Shown one piece after another: positions 60,801 to 64,000 of a stretch of DNA of 64,000 nucleotides (position 1 is the stretch's first letter; each line of letters begins with the position of its first letter). Made by a program: the position numbers and the translations under genes. The stretch spans positions 19,284,501 through 19,348,500 of the forward strand of contig NC_088311.1 of NCBI RefSeq assembly GCF_910592395.1, given 5' to 3'. Origin of the DNA: Lineus longissimus. Taxonomy: Eukaryota; Nemertea; Pilidiophora; Heteronemertea; Lineidae. A model generated the notes under the pieces. The model ran no database searches. It saw only the letters and a list, made by a program, of their open reading frames with translations, and had not been told where the DNA came from.

Positions 60801-63800
60801 AATATGTTTATGATTTCAGACAGCACAAACACAGACTTCTTTGCCCTGCCAATGGGAATCCTAGTAGAGACCATTTACGGCAATGGGAAGTCCACTGCCA
60901 CCACCCTTCTGCCTGGTAATATCCCTGCTGCTGCCCCTACACAACCACTGCCGATGAATCTACTCGACTCGCTCACAGTGCATGCCAAAATGAGGTAAGT
61001 CTGTATTAAATATTTCTCTTAGTGCAACCATTTGGTAATGGCAAAAGGTAATGTTAACGGCAAGTGCAAACATATGGTAATGGCAAGTCTATTGCCATCA
61101 CCCTTCTGCCTGGTAATATCCCTGCTGCTGCACCTATGCAACCACTGCCAATGAATCTTCTCGACTCGCTCACAATCCACGCCAAATAGAAATGAGCTAT
61201 TTCTTTGCAAATGAAGTTGTGTAGGTCACCTGTGGCGAGTGTTAGTGGATGGCAGTGTGTTTTGTCCATGCCATTCAGTACCATGGCACATATTGTAAAC
61301 AAAGTATGTGTTTATGTCCCACTCGATCAGAATACCACAGAGATCCAACCTGTACATGTAAACAAAGTTTTCAGTCCAAAATGAGGGTGTGTATCCGTAC
61401 TCTAAACTTCTTTGAGGAATGTACTCTTTGGCACAGACCCTGACTGGTCTCTCATGACGTCATGATGTTGTATTGAACCGAACAACATCTCGAACGTCCC
61501 GTAGTGACGCGACTATATCTTCCCTCTTTTGTATTTCATTTCAGTTTGATTCACAGTATAGTGACGAGGGTGATTCGTCTGACTCAGACACGAGTCAATA
61601 ATGCATTAGCGCCAGCCTTGGTGGAGACATACAGTCGTCTGCTCGTCTACATGGAGATTGAGTCATTGGGAATCAAAGGATTCATTAGTAAGTTTTCCGC
61701 AATTACTTAAAAAGGTTAAATTATTGACTTTGTAGTCAATTTTAAGGTCTCAAGTGCTCCCAGACATTTGATGGTCTGTCACAAGTTGCCCTAAAAATGC
61801 TGTAAAATTGCAAAAATAAAATTTTCGTTCTCCATGGGGCAACACTTTTCTAGATAACTTGTCGTCCAACACGACGATCTTCAAAATCAATTCCTGGCAG
61901 TTGCTTCACTTCAGCAGTTAGACATTACGTATCATGGCTTGTTAACATTTCCAGCCATTTTGTTCCTGTCCAAAAAAAGATTGAAAAAGTATGAATAATG
62001 AACTTCTAATTGAATGTTGGAGACTTCTCACACAATTTTTTCCCAAATTTTTAGGTCAGCTGCTACCCACTGTCTTCAAGGGCCATGCCTGGGGGATCCT
62101 TCATACTCTCCTGGAGATGTTCAGTTATCGTCTTCACCACATCCAGCCTCACTACCGGGTTCAGTTACTCAGTCATCTCCATTCCCTGGCCACAGTACCA
62201 CAGACAAATCAGACACAGTTGCATTTATGGTAAGGTTGCATTACTTTCACTTCGAGTGTGAGCCCAGTTTCCCGAGTTCAGTTAGCCCAGTTTCCCCGAG
62301 TTCAGTTACTCAGTCATCTCCATTCCCTGGCCACAGTACCACAGACAAATCAGACACAGCTACATTTATGGTAGGTTGGGTTACTTTCACTTCGAGTGTG
62401 AGCCCAGTTTCCCGAGTTCAGTTACTCAGTCATCTCCATTCCCTGGCCACAGTACCACAGACAAATCAGACACAGTTGCATTTATGGTAAGGTTGTGTTA
62501 CTTTTGATCGGGGATGGGAGCCCAGTTTTACGATCATCTGGAGGTGTAGAGTTATGTCACATCCAGCCATACTACCAGGTTTTGTTACTCTGTCATCTAA
62601 ATTCCCTGGCCTCAGTGCCAAAGACAAATCAGACACAGTTGCATTTATGGTAAGGTTGCGTTACTTTTGATCGGGGATGGGAGCCCAGTTTTACGATCAT
62701 CTGGAGGTGTAGATTTACGTCACATCCAGCCACACTACCCGGTTTTGTTACTCTCCCATCTAAATTCCCTGGCCTCAGTACCACAGACAAATCATACACA
62801 GTTGCATTTATGGCAGGTTGGATAACTTTTGCTTGGGGTGCAAGCTTAATTTAATGTTGATTTGGTGTCCATGACAGTAACAGATGATTCAAAGTAATGA
62901 GGTTCATTTTCCTCATCGTTTTTCTTCATGTCTACTTCAGTGTTGAGAGCACTGCGCTGCGATTGATCACCGGCCTCGGCAGTTCCGAAGTTCAGCCACA
63001 GCTTTCTCGACTGTTTAGCGAACCCAAGACGGTCGCCATGTTGTCTGGAGAATCGGAAGAGCTGAATCGAGCATTGGTGTTGACTTTGGCAAGGGCATTA
63101 CATGTTACAGGTCAGTCCAATCAGTCCATCCAGACAAAGTATGGGATGACTTGGTGCATTCTTCTCTCATCTCAACAAAGAATTTCAACAAGTTGGCATT
63201 TGAGTTATCCAGATTTCACCATCAACTTGAACACCACCTTTTGTCCCAAAATGGCCCAAATCTCCATGCAATACAGACTTTTCGGCAATGTTTGGGGGAG
63301 GGTAGTTGCAGTTGCCTCCTCCACTGCTGAGTTTCGGCAAGGAAGGTGACAGTGAAACTATAATGTCTGAAACAATGTTAAATTAGCATGTGCAAAACAT
63401 TAATGAATCAAGATATGGCTGTTTGAATTCCAAAATGTGCCACGTTGAACTGTTATTAACTCTATGAATTGTTGCTTTTAGGGTCGGAAAGCCTGTCAAG
63501 CAACTGGTGTAAGGAAATCTTGGCGGCGATCATGAAGCACACCCCTCATGGCTGGTCTTCCCATACCCTCTCCTGCTTCCCGACCACGCTCAGCGACTTC
63601 TTCTATCAGAACGTCATACCGAGAGAAGACAAGGCAACGCTCAAGAAAAATGTCGACCAGGAATACAGAAAGTGGAAAAGTGAGTGAATCATACTTGAGC
63701 CCTTTCTCGCCCAGATTTGTTTTGGAATACTTGTTTCGAGTGCTCAATGCTCTGTGACTATCAAAATCGTTTCAATATCTCTTTCAGGCATGCAAAATGA

Positions 63801-64000
63801 AAATGAGATCATTGCCCATTTCTCCATGCAAGGCACATCGCCACTTTTCCTCTGGTAAGTTACAGAGATTATCCTCCCTGTTCAGAGTTCACTTGCCAAG
63901 GCTTTTTGTGTGATGTTTTGTGCAGTCTGATACAAATCTTCAAGTACCAACTCTGATTATTGTACTGTAAATTAATAGGAAAAGAATGCTTTCATTCTCT
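54853..64000 (+). CDS. MED23: Mediator subunit 23 (MED23), 5' part, 19 exons, runs off the window
   Basis: Exons: 54853-54906, 55402-55521, 55684-55808, 56006-56117, 56515-56613, 57077-57181, 57569-57635, 57825-57937, 58440-58535, 58985-59188, 59468-59554, 59811-60013, 60397-60476, 60820-60994, 61545-61687, 62055-62229, 62941-63110, 63482-63679, 63788-63854. All phases agree; about 797 residues, against about 1370 for human MED23, so roughly 58% is present and the rest lies to the right. MED23 is a Mediator subunit that relays activators such as ELK1 to RNA polymerase II in the nucleus. Strongly conserved blocks: RQFWGGL-like KQFWGGLAQ, IIGGVDYK, LRYVLEQPYSRDMVC, LLWQHLSSQLIFFVLFQFAS, KGRDHLMWVLLQFISGSIQK, LPMNLLDSLTVHAKM, ALAPALVETYSRLLVYMEIE, GHAWGILHTLLEMFSYR, ESTALRLIT. 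Exon 1 (18 codons, AAAATGG context) is the least conserved and least certain. Introns 14 and 16 carry copies of the preceding exon ends. Confidence 0.96.
57215..57345. repeat. SINE-like head plus partial R1 repeat in MED23 intron 6
   Basis: GAGCCTAGTGGTTAACACTA resembles a tRNA-type A box region of a SINE. It runs into a truncated R1 element (57272-57345) ending GGGAGGTTCCACTGT. Further right, GTGTCTTGCTCAAGGACAC (57438-57456) is a phrase I recall from SINE bodies of marine animals. Confidence 0.4.
58081..58250. repeat. TIR-bounded repeat, family R1 (full copy) in MED23 intron 8
   Basis: Starts ACAGTGGAACCTCCCTGAGC and ends GAGAGATTCCACTGT, inverted ends. Interior CATTAAGGACA and TTTGACCTCAGTT match the copy at 175-353. 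Confidence 0.65.
58548..58615 (+). repeat. tRNA-derived SINE head in MED23 intron 9
   Basis: CAGTGACAGAGTGGAAGAGC resembles an A box; CCGACTTGTGGTCGG could form an anticodon arm with GTG (His type); GGGTTCGAGGC matches a B box. No 3' tRNA end follows, so a SINE is more likely than a functional tRNA gene. Confidence 0.5.
60516..60600 (+). repeat. tRNA-derived SINE head in MED23 intron 13
   Basis: CATAGCCTAGTACAGTGCTT followed by CAGGTTCAAACCCAGG, with spacing close to a tRNA A box and B box. The acceptor stem is not convincing; likely a SINE fragment. Confidence 0.45.
61071..61196 (+). pseudogene. Decayed copy of MED23 exon 14 in intron 14
   Basis: Matches the second half of exon 14 (about 60886-60994), including phrases for LLPGNIPAAAP and LPMNLLDSLT, in frame until a TAG at 61187-61189. 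No acceptor precedes it and no GT donor follows at the equivalent position. A tandem partial exon duplicate that has lost function. Confidence 0.85.
62298..62812 (+). repeat. Four extra copies of the MED23 exon 16 3' end and donor
   Basis: The exon end and donor (62155-62235) recur at 62298-62370, 62414-62486, 62534-62649 and 62694-62812. Copies keep CAGACAAATCAGACACAG and GCATTTATG; the next bases are GTAGG, GTAAGG, GTAAGG and GCAGG, so three still have GT donors. The last two copies start further upstream in the exon (from GATC.TCTGGAG) and resemble each other most. Reading past the true donor gives TGG-TAA, an immediate stop. Confidence 0.9.

Noticed and set aside
62014-62490. 158-codon frame across MED23 exon 16 copies
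   Set aside because: Runs in a different frame from MED23 and is kept open by the duplicated segment.

Overview
This is a eukaryotic (animal) genomic window. Genes are split into short exons by GT-AG introns, most of the sequence is intron or intergenic, and two genes are recognisable metazoan orthologues: inositol hexakisphosphate kinase (IP6K) and Mediator subunit 23 (MED23). Intron density, many TACATGTA-type palindromes, many small foldback elements and short minisatellites suggest an invertebrate, probably marine (deuterostome or lophotrochozoan). The species cannot be fixed from the sequence. All gene models below were built by hand from ORFs, splice signals, matching intron phases and protein similarity recalled from knowledge; no search was run.

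Layout. 1-9953: no supported gene, scattered repeats. 9954-15399 (minus): complete five-exon IP6K gene whose first intron carries a 943-bp TIR transposon with a 9-bp target duplication. 18831-23723 (minus): a secreted protein made of two von Willebrand A domains. 25381-53440: a cluster of five genes with neuronal-calcium-sensor-like (NCS-like) EF-hand modules, called here A (+, 25381-28582), B (+, 33177-34686), C (+, 37923-41646), E (minus, 44061-51270) and D (minus, 52590-53440). All five share a phase-0 intron at the same point between EF-hands 3 and 4. 54853-63854 (+): first 19 coding exons of MED23, which runs off the right edge.

Within the cluster, B, C and D are ordinary N-myristoylation-type calcium sensors. 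A and E have replaced the acylated N-terminus with a transmembrane exon. E also inserts about 44 copies of a 21-22 residue acidic repeat between membrane and sensor (about 1283 aa in all). A appears to have a second first exon coding for MGNLCPCCPCW, which would give an acylated instead of a transmembrane anchor.

The most striking structure is repeated across genes. Pieces of exons, usually the exon edge with its splice site, have been tandemly copied into the adjacent non-coding DNA: VWA exon 5 (3 extra copies), gene C exon 2 (5), gene E last exon (5), gene D exon 1 (1), MED23 exon 14 (1) and MED23 exon 16 (4). Several copies keep plausible splice sites that would insert early stops. Together with the in-frame amplification in gene E, this points to a genome-level tendency for local exon-edge duplication, with possible effects on splicing.
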